64,000 nt of DNA, from contig OX387192.1 in NCBI GenBank assembly GCA_947561395.2, positions 32,881,520-32,945,519 of the forward strand, read 5' to 3'. Shown one piece after another: positions 47,631-60,444 of this stretch (the first letter of the stretch is position 1; the number at the start of each line of letters is the position of its first letter). The notes under the pieces were generated by a model that did no database searches, had not been told where the DNA came from, and saw nothing but the letters and a program-made list of their open reading frames with translations. The position numbers and the translations under genes were made by a program. The stretch comes from Buxus sempervirens. Lineage: Eukaryota; Streptophyta; Magnoliopsida; Buxales; Buxaceae.

Positions 47631-48455
47631 AGCACTTCGAGAATCTTTATCGGCAGCATCTACTTGATTACTACTAGCATTCATGACCTATTTATCTTTC
47701 ATTTTCTTGGCAAAATGTAGGATCTCATCACATCGTACTGTTGGGACCGTGCAGCATCCTTTTTGGTACCATAAAAATAAAAGGATCCCTCCATGGAGTA
47801 ACAACGTTTAATTAAACTGATCTTTACCTCTGTTTGGTACAATGAGTGAACGGTAGAACATGATTTTCTTGATTTTCCGTCATTCAAGCCTGGGTTCTGA
47901 GTATCGCCAAGCAAAAGATACTTTTGTCGGCTTCAATGGCTGCTCAGACAAAATCAATTTGGACTCAGACGTGTCCAAAGGGTGTTATCGGTACTTGTAT
48001 ACGCCCTTGAGAATTGGGTTGAAAATATGAAAGTGAATATGCAAATTAGATGGTTCAAAATTATTGAATTATTACATTAAAATTTATACGGAGATTCTTA
48101 CATGAGAGAGCCGTTTGATGATGGATAGTTGGATACTGATCTTTCTTCAAGTTATGCCATCAAAGCTTTATCGGGGCCTGAGATTAGAGTTCGGAATCTT
48201 GAGTGCAATAACTTTGGGACTTTATTTACAAACCAACTAACACAAGTCCAGACTTCTTGGGCCAATTTGCCATGGGATTCCCATCTTCAGCAACCGAAAG
48301 TGCATCAGATTCCCGAATTCCAACGGACGGCTGGAATTTCCGCCGTTCCACTTGAGACCAGTGACATTCCTTCACCATCCTTTGCACACACTCTCTGGTT
48401 TTCAATTTAATATTATACTCTCAAACCTTTTCCTTCTCTTCCTCGAAAGACCAAA
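47631..48455 (+). promoter_or_regulatory. INDH 3' flank and PfkB-kinase promoter
   Basis: An 825-bp gap between two genes on the same strand. The first 300 bp should hold the INDH 3' UTR. TAATATTATACTC at about 48408 and a CT-rich TTTTCCTTCTCTTCC at about 48428 precede the kinase start codon. A 93-codon open frame at 48129-48410 has no recognised homology and is more likely 5' flank. Confidence 0.4.
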
Positions 48456-51400
48456 ATGAAGTTTCAAACCCTCAAATATCCCACTGCTTGTACCACGTTA
48501 TCTCCACAATCGAGATTCTATCAAAACCCTCCAGTCATCACTGGGTGCTTCCCGCAAATTCCAACCAAGAGAGGAGTTCTTTCGATCTATAACGCTAAGG
48601 GGGTTGAATTCTCGGTTCCGACTTATCCCTCTAATTTTCTGAGCTTTGCCGGTAACCATGGAGAGGACCGGAGGTTCAGAAGCGATTCGTCGAAGGACGT
48701 CGATGTCACAACTCTCGGAAATCTTTGCGTCGATATTATACTCAACGTCCCCAGGTTGCCTCCCAAGTCATTGGACGAGAGACGAGCTTATATGGAAGGG
48801 TTATCGGCTTCTCCACCTGATAAGGTTCGTTGTTTCTACCTACTCTCGGTTCTTTTGGTTTATTATGTTTCTTCTGTACGCCAAGTGATTTACTTGGATA
48901 AATGATCTTTTGGTGTTGTCCTTTCATTCTGGGATTTCTGGGATTGATATTCCTTTTAGATATGAAAATTCTTTGATCCTATTGTCAGTAGGATTTTGTA
49001 GCATAAGGTATAAACCTATATAGTTTCTTGGATATTCTTGAATTTGGATTATGGTGATATCTGAATGGTTCCAATGATTTTGTTAGAATTTTTATTTGTA
49101 TGTATTTTCCTATTTTCGTCTGACTGCTGGAAATAGAAACTGCATTTAGAGTTGGAGAGTGAAAAAATGGTTGAGGACTAACAAAATACTTGAATGCATA
49201 AGTAATTCAATGAATTTCTGCTCCTTTACATCATGACTAACAAACTACTTGTGAGTATTAAGTTAGCCTTCATATGCTCATGATTCCTTGAGGAAAGATT
49301 GTGAAAATTGCTTTGAGGTTAGTTGTAAAATTAAATAGCTTTTCAGTAAATCTATAAACTGAGATGCATTCCTTACCCTTAAGTGGCATTTCTTAATTTG
49401 TGAAATCTTTCAACACATGCTAAGGCATCATTTTTTGTCTTCTTATCAGACCAAATACATTATGTGTTAGGCATTTAAATGATAAGTTGATCTTTTGATG
49501 AACAATTGAAATTTATCTTACTCCTTCCTGTGGAACATTTATATTCTTCTGGAAGTTCCCTTTTGTCTGCATTTTTGTTTCTTATTTATTGTTTCCCTCA
49601 ACTAGTTATTGGTTAGGCAGAAACTTTTGGTATCTTATTGGCTGTTAATTCATCTATAGACTACCTTCATTTTGGTCCTTTTCATAGCCCCGTGCCAATG
49701 CTAAGGTTGCTTGATAAAAACAATGCAGTTATATAAATTTATTTCCCGATGCCAAGGTTTTTTGATAAGAACGATGCATTTATATAATATTCATTTGTCT
49801 TGATCTTCAAGTTAGCTAGTTGTTCCAATTTCTTTGTACAAAGATATTTATATAGTTTTCAAATTCTTTATTCACTAAATTCTTCTTGAGACTTAAGATG
49901 CAGAGATAACACACTTATATTAGGTAGATATATTGATTATGGCATAACTGGCAGTTGTTACAATTCTCAGAGCCCCAATTTTGGAATAAAGCCATTCCTC
50001 CTGTTCTGTGTATATTACATGTTATCGTTTTTTCATGCAAATGCATTTCAGAGGCCAATTAGTAATGGGCTAATCAGTCCCTCAGATAAGTTCCACAAGT
50101 CCGTCTATGTCTTGTGATTTACCAAGTCACTTGTTTTGGAATAATAGCATGATTTCACTGCTTGACTCTAAACCCTGTTGTTAGTCATAGGGTTTTCAGG
50201 TAATTACTGAGTTAGTTACGAAATATAAAAATGTCATGTGTAGAAGAATAACAATCACTTTGGTTATCTATTGAAAAGTTTCTGTAATTCTAGATGTATG
50301 CAGTAATTTGTGGTGAGTTATATGGGTTGAAGCAATATGATGCTTAGCGATTGACATGTTATGTCTGACAGCTATGTACACAATCACTCAGAGTAAAAGG
50401 TACTCTTTTGTTTTATACCATGATTATATTATTGATTGCATAGTTTTGTTCAAACACTTAGTCTATTAAGTTGCTGTACCTTTTAATGATCTTTTGATGG
50501 GTAAGAAAGGTTGTATCAAAATGGAGTCAAGTGGGGGAAAAGATAAAAACAAAGGTAAACGCAGCTGCATTAAATGCAAAATGACTACTCATGCACATCC
50601 TTACCAAATACCTGTATACCTGAGCGAACAAGGTATTCGTTTTATGAACATGTAGAAGTTTCAATGGTCTGCTAAGGAGTCAACACCTGTCTATTTATTA
50701 ACATCAACATTCTCTTTTTATGCAATTGCTTAGTGTTACCTATTGGATTTCACTCTGGTGTTGCTTATGCGTAAATAAACTGGTTCTTTTCTTCTGTTAT
50801 TAATTAATAACTTATTCAATCTGCCTGCTGTGCATTAATTTAGATAGTAATAAGACTTCATTAATACATTGGAATGCAATATTAAGTTCCATCATTTTGA
50901 CAATTTTTCATGTACAGAGTCGCCAATCTGTTGTACTTTATAAATTGCAACTATTTTATCTAAATTAATTCTTTTTTAGTTCTTCCAGAAAGCCTTAGAG
51001 ATATGCTCCAGTCAATTCTTCTATTGACACTGCATATTCAATCATTTTTCCTCTTCAGAAATTTGACGTTGCAACTTCCAAATATTTTTATCGTTTGTTC
51101 ACTGTATTTAATATAAAAGTGGCCATTTTATTGCTACAACTTGGATATTACACACATAATAACTATTATTGTATGTAGTATGTATGTATTTATATGGTTA
51201 TGCATTTTTCTTATCTGCATATTGTAATTAACCGAGAATGTGGATCTGGACAGAAATATTGGGAAGCTGGTGGTAACTGTAACATGGCCATTGCTGCAGC
51301 AAGAATGGGGTTGCGCTGTGTTGCACTTGGTCATGTGGGTAGCGAAATCTATGGACACTTCCTCGTTGATGTGTTGCATGAGGAGAGAATTGGTACTGTT

Positions 51401-51596
51401 GGAATGAGTGAAGATGCTGATGCAGCTACCAGTTCCAGTGCTTCTTATGAGACACTTCTATGCTGGGTTTTGGTGGATCCGTTGCAAAGGCATGGTTTTT
51501 GCAGGTTATAATCAGTCAACTTTAGATTCACATTTCATTAGGCTTTCTTTCTAAGTCTCTCTTAGAACAGTCATCTGTGTAGTTCATATATCTCTT

Positions 51597-51628
<32 letters not shown>

Positions 51629-53912
51629 GCTGATTTATGTTTGTGTTGTTCTCGAACTGTATTTTTTCTTGATATATCTCTTATAGAGCTCTTATGCATT
51701 TCACCATCCTTTCCATTGTATCAGTCGAGCTGACTTTAGTCGGGAGCCTGCATTCAGTTGGTTAAAAAAGCTCTCTGAAGATGTGAAGATGACTATTAAG
51801 CGATCAAAAATCCTGTTCTGCAATGGATATGGATTTGATGAACTCTCCCCTGACTTAATTGTGTCTGCTTTAGAGTATGCTGTGGAAATAGGGACATCAA
51901 TCTTTTTTGATCCTGGACCACGTGGGAAGACTCTTTCTAACGGAACACCTGAACAGCAGCATGCACTTGACAAGTTGTTGAGGATGAGTGACGTTATCCT
52001 TCTAACTTTGGATGAGGTTTTGCTCATTAACTTGCCATATATTCTACTGGAGTTGCCTTCTGTCTTTTATGTGTTGTAATTGGATCTTTAGCATAGAAAC
52101 AGGAAAAAAAAGGCATAAAAATTAGCTTGTTTAATGATGTGAAAAATGTATTCAATATATTCATGCTAGTTGAGTGGTTTAACAGTACATGGATGTTCCG
52201 AAGTAGCATCGGCATGTTGTTTATGGGATCCATGCTTATTTAGTTTGGTGATAAACTTGACATGTTGTATACTTTGCCTCAAGAATCAGTTTACATCAGG
52301 CTGAAAATACAGGTGAGTCTATGCAAATCCACTTTGTACAAAAATGTCAAATATTGGGTTTGTTGCCAATCCACTCCATCTGGGACCTTGCTTCAGCAGG
52401 ATTTTTATTAAGTTATGGCCCTAATTCTTTCAGTCAAATTAATTCAGTGATTCTCTGTCGGTGTCATGGTAAAAACCTTGGTCTGCCAGAGTGAAAATGA
52501 AAGTTTTGAGTAGTCACTTTTTGCACATATGTCAAAATGTTAGGTCTATTTTCAGACTACCCCTCTAAGGACCGGCTTCATCAGGACCTATAGGAAGATA
52601 CATTTCCTTTTTTAGTCTGTTTACAATGTAAAAAGGTGGGGAAAGTGATTGTTGGTTCATTTTGAAAAGTTCTGCTCAGTGTGGATCCTGTTGTTTGACT
52701 ACCAGTTCTTTTAGCACTACATGGAGAGAGGGAAGGTCAATGAAAGAAATAGGAAAGAAAAAAGTATAAAGCCATTTCAAATACTAGGGATCTTGTTCAA
52801 CCTTATCCTTTGTCTAGACTGTTACTCAAAGCTGCTTCCCCAAGTGATAATACATAGATTTGATTCAGTCTTAGGAAATGAACAAAATATGGTATCATCA
52901 CAATCATCATTATGCTATTGGTACTGAGGGATCCCTCATTCAATTCAAGCTAATTGCAATATTTGTGGCTGACAAATGCCCGAAGGATGTCAGAGGGTGA
53001 TATTCATCCAAAGGAGTTGTTTTGATGTTTTCATTTCATTCTTTTAACCCTGTGCTATTACTTAAACTTTGGCTTGTTTTATATTTGTTTTTACTTTCTT
53101 TCTGATCCAAAGCAGTCATACTAATTGTGCTGCAGGCTGAATCATTAACTGGCATAAGAAATCCAATTCAGGCAGGACAGGAGTTGCTCAGGCAAGCAGT
53201 AAGAACAAAATGGGTGATTGTTAAAATGGGCCCAAAGGGCTCAATTCTAATAACAACATCAGGAATATCCTGTGCACCTGCTTTCAAGGTATCAATCTAA
53301 TCTTATGCATATACTGGAATTTTTCTGAGAATGCATAAAATGATATTTTAGGTCAGTGCTGCTAGTTCTTTTTCTGTTATCTTTTTCTCAGCTGATTTGA
53401 GTTTTTCTTTATGGGCAATATCATTTGAGATTCATTCCACTAACATGATTTCATATTCATTTTTCTTACGCATGTTGATCTACTTCTATTGCAAAATTTT
53501 GATAATTTCTTTGATTGCTCACCAGGTAGATGTGGTTGATACTGTCGGATGTGGAGATAGTTTTGTAGCTGCTATTGCCTTTGGGTTTCTGCATGATATG
53601 CCACCACTTAACACATTAGTAGTTGCAAATGCTGTTGGAGCTGCAACTGCCATGGGTTGTGGGGCAGGTCGGAATGTTGCCTCTCTAGAAAAGGTTATAG
53701 AGCTCATGAGGGTTTCAAACCTTAATGAGGACGACGAATTATGGAAAGACATGGTCAGTGGGAGTTCGGATATACCAGAAATCGTATTACTATCAAAAAC
53801 AGTCGTAAATGGAATCAGTGATTGGGTGAATTGCGTCTCCTTGAAAAAAGTGGTTTCTGAGGTGCTCCCAAAACTTGAATCTGTATTGAAAGAGAGGACA
53901 GTTTCATGTTGA
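48456..53912 (+). CDS. PfkB-family (ribokinase-like) carbohydrate kinase
   Basis: Five exons join in phase: 48456-48824, 51254-51504, 51725-52016, 53136-53288, 53526-53912, giving 483 aa. Residues 1-about 65 are S/T/P-rich, few acidic, and resemble a plastid transit peptide. DVTTLGNLCVDIILNVPRLP is the usual start of the kinase fold. AGGNCNMAIAAARMG is PfkB signature 1 (substrate pocket). KILFCNGYGFDEL, FFDPGPRGKTL and VIVKMGPKGSIL follow. VDTVGCGDSFVAAIAFG is signature 2, with the catalytic Asp in GCGD and the anion hole. The family phosphorylates sugars or nucleosides using ATP; the substrate cannot be told from sequence. A roughly 75-residue C-terminal extension (ELMRVSNLN...ERTVSC) goes beyond the core fold. 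The start is the first ATG in a conserved leader. A broken inverted copy lies 1.25 kb downstream. Confidence 0.92.
51597..51628. repeat. (GA)n microsatellite in PfkB intron 2
   Basis: About 14 AG units with one ATAG interruption. Confidence 0.85.
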
Positions 53913-55164
53913 GGGAGGAGTATGAAGAAGATAGGCATGCAGCAATGAATTTTTATGAGTGATGATTAAAATTCTTTCCTATTGATTTTGACTGATTTCA
54001 CTGTGAGGCATCCACGGATGAAAAAATTCCTCCAGAGGCAGGATAATTGATCACTGGAGGAGTAACACAGATTGAATATTGATGATTAACTGAAAGTTGG
54101 TTCGCCCATTTTACAAAACAAGATTGCTTTGGTTTTTAGGACCTGCTATGTTGGACATTGAAGTGGTTTCATAACCCTTGCAATTGTTTTCATCAAGTTT
54201 TTGTGGGATGAGAGATGGGTACTAAATATAGTTACATTGGGGGGTGTGGGAGCCGACTTTTTCACTTCATTTTTCTTTTATTTTGCTGTGTATGTACATT
54301 TAAACTTACCTTGTTCTTTACACCCCCAATGAAGCAACAATTACTGGCTTGTCGCAATGTGATTTTATGCTACAGTTTTGTGATGAAGCCAAATGCGGTA
54401 TTTGGCTGTGGCAATGGTAAATTGTATTGTTGGTTGCTGCTATTAGCAAAGCTGTTTTGAGTGCTTCTGTACATGCTTCAGGTAAAATTTTGTTTGAAAT
54501 GCACCATAGGCAGCTAAAACAGCTTTGGCAAATGACAAAGTTTGGAAAAACTACAGATCTGAATGCTGGTAATGCCATGAATAAAGAGTTTTTGAAAGCT
54601 GGAAGCTAAGATCGAGAATCAGCAATGACGGATAAGAGGCTGATGTTGTTAGCCCTTCACTCTCATCAAGAGGCTGATGTTGTTAGCCCTTCACTCTCAT
54701 CGATGCCGGCTGATTACTTCCAATTCACCAGGTTTAGGTTGGAACTTAGCTTGGAAATTGATGCTATCATGCTCTTACTTATGCTTTATCTCTATATGCT
54801 GTAACATATAAAAATAAAGCTCATTAAAATGACAATAGAAGCAAAGGATTGCTAAAAGAAATATAAGGATTGTGGGAGAAGGGATGAAGCAGCAGAATCC
54901 TCTATTTTCTAAAAGCTCTCCAGAGACTTTCCCAAATCTCCGGTAATTTCATTTTTAATACTAAGTTATTAAATACTTATAATCTCTGTAATTTTAGACT
55001 TAAAATGGGGATTGTGAAGTCAAATCATAATCTAGATAAGTGAAATCGTGATTTATGGTCAATGATGGATTATTAGTTTCAGAATTGTGATTTAAATATT
55101 TGTGATCCGTGACATTTATATGATATGAGAGCATAATTTCTATTTTTCAATTTACATTCTTCCA
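53913..55164. other. PfkB 3' flank and spacer to the inverted copy
   Basis: The first part will be the kinase 3' UTR. A 34-bp unit (AAGAGGCTGATGTTGTTAGC...) is repeated in tandem at 54634 and 54668. No gene was recognised. This is the loop of the large inverted repeat formed by the kinase gene and its pseudogene. Confidence 0.5.
54634..54701. repeat. 34-bp perfect tandem duplication
   Basis: Two consecutive copies beginning AAGAGGCTGATGTTG at 54634 and 54668, identical by eye. Confidence 0.85.
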
Positions 55165-58100
55165 GTTTTTAATCATGGCCCATGCAACTTCATCGCTGCA
55201 CACCTATCTTGTTCATACTCCTCCCTTAACATGGCAGTCCTCTTACAATACAGATTAAGTTTTGAAGCATTTCAGAAACGACTTTTTCCAAGGCGACGCA
55301 ATTCACCCAATCACTGATTCCATTTACGACTGTTTTTGATAGTAGTACGATTTCTGGAATATCTGAACTTCAACCATATCTTCCCATAAGTTGCCGTCCT
55401 CATTAAGGTTTGAAACCCTCAAGAGCTCTATAACCTTTCTAGAGAGGTAACATTTCCACCTGCCCCACAACCAATGGCAGTTGCAGCTCGAACAGCATTT
55501 GTAACTACTAATGTGTTCAGTGGTGGCATAACACGCAGAAACCCAAATCCAATAGCAGCTACAAAACTATCTCCGCATCTGACAGTATCAACACATCTGC
55601 CTGGTGAGCAATCAAAAAAATTATCAAAATTTTGCAATAGAAGTAGATCAACGTATGTAAGAAAAATTAATATGAAATCACGTTAGTCGAATGAATCTTA
55701 AATGATATTGCCCATACAAAAAGACCCAAATCAGCTGAGAAAAAAGAAACAGAAAAAGAACTAGCTGCACAGACCTAAAATATCATTGTATGCATTCACA
55801 GAAGAATTCCAGGATATGCATAAGATTAAGTTTTTTTTTTTTGGTAGAAAATGCATAAGATTAAGTTGATACCTCAAAAGCAGGTGCACAAGATATTCCT
55901 GATGTTGTTATTGAATTGAGCTGGCCCAATTTAGTTGACTACCCTTTTATTCTAAGTGATTGTGTAAATGGCTCTCAGACATAAACATGTCAATCACTAA
56001 GCATCATATTGCTGCTAACCATACAAGTCACCACAAATTACTGTATACATCTAGTACTACTGAAACATTTCTACAGACAACCAAAGTGATCGTTATTCTT
56101 TAGTGCAGGACATGTTTACATTCCATAACTAATTTGGTAATTACCTGAAAACCCAATGACCCACAACAGGTTTAGAGTTAAGTCGTGAAATCATGCTATT
56201 ATTCCAAAACAATCACAGGACATAGAAGGAACTTGTGGAAACTTATCTGAGGGACGGATTAGCACATTACCAGTTGGCCTCTGAATTTCATTTGCATAAA
56301 AAAAACGATAAGATTTAATATAGGATTGAAATCGTCTGCTGGGTGCCCAGCAGCCAATGGGAATCCTGCAAGGCAGGTGGGCCCCGCCTTGCAGGGCAGG
56401 GCAGTCGTGATGTGGCCCTGCCTTGCAGGATTCCCATTGGCTGCTGGGCACCCAGCAGACGATTTCAATCCTTAATATATTCAGAACAGGAGGAATGGGT
56501 TTATTCCAAAATTGGGGTTCTGAGAGTAATAACTCCCAGTAATGCCATAACCAAGATATCTTCCTAATGTAAGTGTGAGATCTCTGCATGTTAAGTCTCA
56601 AGAAGAATTTAGTGATTAAAGAAATGAAAAACTATATAAATATCTTTGTACAAAGAAATCTCATAATAAGAAATTGGAACAACTAGCTAACTTGCAGATC
56701 AAGATAAATGAATTTTATGTAATTGCATCACTCTTATCAACAACCTTGGCATCAGCAAATAAAATTTATATAATTGCATTGTTTTTATCAACCAACCTTA
56801 GCATTGGCACAGGGTTCTGAAAAGGTCCAAAATGAAGGTAGTCTATAGGTGAATTAACAGCCAATAAGAAACCACAAGGTTCTCTTAAGCCTAACCAATA
56901 AGTAGTTGAGGGAAACACTAAATAAGAGACACAATCCGACAAAAGGGAACTTCAAGAAACATATACATGTTCCACAGGAAGAAGTAAGATAAATTTCAAT
57001 TGTTCATCAAAAGATCAACTTATCATTAAAATGCTCAACACACAATGCATTTGGTTTGATAAGAAGATAAACAATGATGCCTGAGCATTTGCTGAAAGAT
57101 TTCACAAATTAAGAAATGCCACTTAAGGGTAAAGAATGCGCTCAGTTTTAGGTATAATGAAAAGTTTTTTAATCTTTCAACTAACCCCAAAGCAACTTTC
57201 ACAATCTTTCCCTAAGGAATAGACTAACTCTTTTGATAGTCCTAATGTAAAAAAGCAGAAATTCATTGAATTACTTATGATACAGTTCCAGGGCCAAATC
57301 ATGATGTAACCAATCTAAAGCTAGGTCCATTCTAATTGAATGCACGCAGCATTAGTCCCTTCTGCTGTAAACCTTCATATTAGCATTCTATCCTCAAACA
57401 TCGTGCATCAATGATGTCTTTTGAGTTCCAGAAAAAAATAGAATGAATCAAAATTTTGCTCATGGTCCAAAGTACAAGTAATTATTAAAATACTAAAGTC
57501 TTTGTTCAAAACAGAACTCTCAGACAAATCATTGACTACTACAAAATTTGAAATCAATCACAACTAGTACACAATTACAAACTCTAGTAATATCTAACTC
57601 TAAATACAGTTTCTACTTTTTTCAGAGTTTAAAAATTATCCATTTCCACTAACCAGATGAAAATAGGAAAAAATAGACAAATAAAGATTCTAACAAAATC
57701 ACTTGGAACCATTCAGATATCACCCTAATCCAAATTCAAGAATATCCAAGAAACTATAAAGATTTATACCTGACGTTACAAAATGGTACTAACAATAGGA
57801 TTACAGAAGTTTCCTCATTTTCACATCTAAAAGAATATCAATCCCAGAATGAAAGAAAGAAGAAAGCAAACAGTTCGACAATACCAAAAGATCATTTGTT
57901 CAAGGAAATCAATTGGCGTAATGAAGAAAACTAATAAACCAAATAACTGATAGTACGTAGAAACAACGAACCTTTTCAGGTGGAAAAGTCGATAACCCTT
58001 CCATATAAGCTCGCCTCTCCTCAAATGACTTGGGAGGCAACCTGGGGATATTGAGTACAATATCAATGCAAAGATTTCAAAGAGTTGTGACATCAACTTC

Positions 58101-58345
58101 CTTCACCAAATTGCACCTGAACCTCCGGTCCTCTCCATGGTTATTGGCAAAGCTCAGCAAATTATAGGGATTTATCAGAACCAAGAATTCAATCCCCTTC
58201 AAGTTAAAGATCCAATTAACTCCTTTCTGGGTTGGAATTGCTGGGAATCACCCATTAATGACTGGAGTGTTTTGACAGAAGCTCAACTGTGATGTGGAGA
58301 TAACGCGATACAGGCTGTGGGATATTTGTAAGGGTCTGCACATCG
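55165..58345 (-). pseudogene. Inverted, internally deleted copy of the PfkB kinase gene
   Basis: On the - strand this retains, in order: exon 1 (about 58330-57972), most of intron 1, the end of exon 4 (about 55935-55873), intron 4 and exon 5 (55600-about 55235) plus some 3' UTR. Exons 2 and 3 and the start of exon 4 are gone through one deletion equivalent to about 50400-53226 of the intact gene. Other lesions: GGA to TGA in exon 1 (58077-58079), a one-base loss at the start of exon 5, and changes in signature 2 (DTVRCGD for DTVGCGD). It kept introns, so it arose by DNA duplication, not retroposition. Homology starts about 100 bp into exon 1, so the original promoter and start codon were not copied. 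A MITE (56323-56471) interrupts its intron 1. Confidence 0.88.
56323..56471. mobile_element. 149-bp near-perfect hairpin MITE, family A copy 2
   Basis: Arms of about 53 bp are almost perfectly complementary; both begin GGATTGAAATCGTCTGCTGG. An 8-bp direct repeat TTAATATA flanks it (56315-56322, 56472-56479). The terminal 19 bp match the element at 106-305. The intact kinase gene holds the unoccupied site at about 50018-50030 (TATATTACATGTTATCG), with one copy of the duplicated 8 bp. Open frames across it are hairpin artefacts. Confidence 0.93.
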
Positions 58346-60444
58346 TCCACAGCACACAAATTACAGAGCGAACAGGCCCATCTCTTTAACGCCTGTAAAA
58401 TAATAAAATAATTTTTAGTCAATTACAGAAACCTCCCATGAGGTATGTGCATATTTTTAATATAACATTGTCTTCCTTTATGATTTGTAAGGAGGTCACA
58501 CTTACCACCCATTTGTTAACTTGTCGTTAATGTCACCAATAAAAACTGTCTTACTGTCAACATCACCAATTTTAAACTGCATTTGGACAAAATTATCTTG
58601 ATGATATTAGCCACTCTTTTTTTCAATCCAAAGATAAAAATGAAAACAAAGAAGCCGTAAGCAGTTAATACGGACATTGTATGCATGACCATTAAATGGA
58701 TCGTTAGAGGCTAGCTTGATGTATTCAACCCCATACAAAAAACCAAAGTCGTGAGGTCTCATGTTGGTGGCTTGGTTGAATGCTTCAAGTGGCAAGACTT
58801 GGTGGCTTCACAATATTTCTGTTTTTGTTTACCCTGCAAGAAAAAAGAGTTCAAGAAAGAGTACGCCTAACCAAGAAGAGAAACAGAAATAATACAATAA
58901 TGAATTAACCTACATATTCATCACTGATTGCTAACTGTTTCAATTTCAACCACCATATTTTCTTACTCCTACAAATATTGAAACATGAAAAACCTACAAG
59001 CTAATGTTTCAGCCATGAACCAAGGAAACCTTTGCCCACTGCCCATAAGAGATTTTAACTCAAACCTCATCATCATCATAGAAGGAGTAAATATATCTCC
59101 ACTTTATTTTTACACATTCCAAATCGAGCACACTTATGTATCAGCAACTGAGCAAAAAGAGTCACCATTCACTTAAGTGATCATCAGTATAAGCTCTCAG
59201 ATCCGAGGTTCTCTGCAATCTCAATTATCCATCTCTGTTCTCAAGCAACCTTTCCTCATCATATAATGGCTCCTCCGCCAACAAAAGCAAATCTTATTCC
59301 CATATTTTATGAAAAAGAAAAAAAACACATACGCATTTCTCACAATTGGGAATTCCAAGGACTAAACAGAAATGGAAACATCAATAATTATAACTAACCC
59401 AATTCATAACACTGATCATCTATCATCATCAATATATTCATATCACCCTCCACCATATAATTTTTGTGGGTTGGAAGCATTTCTTCCAAAACTTATTTCA
59501 GATGAAAAGGAGCCCTTTTTAAGGACAATTCCATCCAATGAAAGAACCCTTTTTTTTTTGTGAGATTAGATGTTCAGTTCTTCGCACTAAGGCGTATCCT
59601 TGTAAAGATTCTGTTATTTGTCTAGTTTGGTGTATTGAACATATGCAACTAAAATCTACTTGGGAGGTTCCATTTTAAGCTTTTAGATCAGCATGTATTC
59701 AGTTGAGAAGCTCCTACAATGTATGTTAAATTCCCAATGCTTTTCATCTTTATAGATTTAGGGTCAAATAAAATTCCATGTGTCTCAGAACCATCCCAAA
59801 CCAAAAAAGACGGAGGGGGGAACCAATAAACATGGATCTAAACGTAGATTAAAACACATTACTTATGTTTTCTTTTTTTTGCATATGTGGAATCAAATCA
59901 GAATTAACACTTTCACATGTCTAATACCCTCCTCACACATCTAAAGAAACTCTATGGTATCTAAAACCCTAAACGAGAAAGCTTCCCTGTTTTTGTTTCT
60001 TTTTCCGTTTCCCTCCCTCTTAATTCCTAAGGAAAAAAAAAACCCTACCATACAATTTCCCCAATAAATCGAATCATAGAGAACGGCTCCAGTGAATATT
60101 TGTTTATTTTCCGCGTATGCAAAACAACACAGAAAATAAGAATGAATGTACCGGAAAGGGCGAATGAGAGAGAAATGAGGTTTAGACTTGTCGTTAAAGC
60201 CGAAGGAGATCAATTGGTCGAACACAAGGCGGAGAGTGAGACTCCTCACGGAAGCCGAAGGAGATCAACATGTAGCTCGCTGGGCGGAGGGCGAGAGCCT
60301 GCCCGTGCGAAGGGTGGAGGACGGTATTTTCAAACTTACAAAAAGGTTTTTGTTTTTTATTACTTTTTCAAAAAATTCCAATCTTTCGCAATTTGGCCCA
60401 ATAAATCTGCACTGATCTTGAAGTGGCCTGGAAGCTAGAACAGA
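58346..60444. other. Gene-poor stretch with weak coding-like scraps
   Basis: No complete gene recognised. On the - strand, 58607-58795 (LEAFNQATNMRPHDFGFLYG...) and about 59200-59280 (LAEEPLYDEERLLENRDG) read like short exons but were not assigned to a family or linked by splice sites. TTTAGGGTTTTAG on the - strand near 59965 and a GC-rich block at 60190-60320 could be the start of an unseen - strand gene. A 55-bp imperfect tandem duplication (60197-60306, each with AAGCCGAAGGAGATCAA) lies in that block. Confidence 0.4.

Noticed and set aside
48129..48410. 93-codon open frame upstream of the PfkB kinase
   Set aside because: No recognised motif and no splice signal linking it to exon 1 in frame; treated as promoter or 5' flank.
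55428..55637. Second functional PfkB kinase
   Set aside because: Only the signature-2 exon reads well; exons 2-3 are deleted, with a nonsense codon and a frameshift elsewhere.
56191..56601. Open frames of 69-136 codons on both strands
   Set aside because: They run across the MITE hairpin; the symmetric sequence keeps both strands open.
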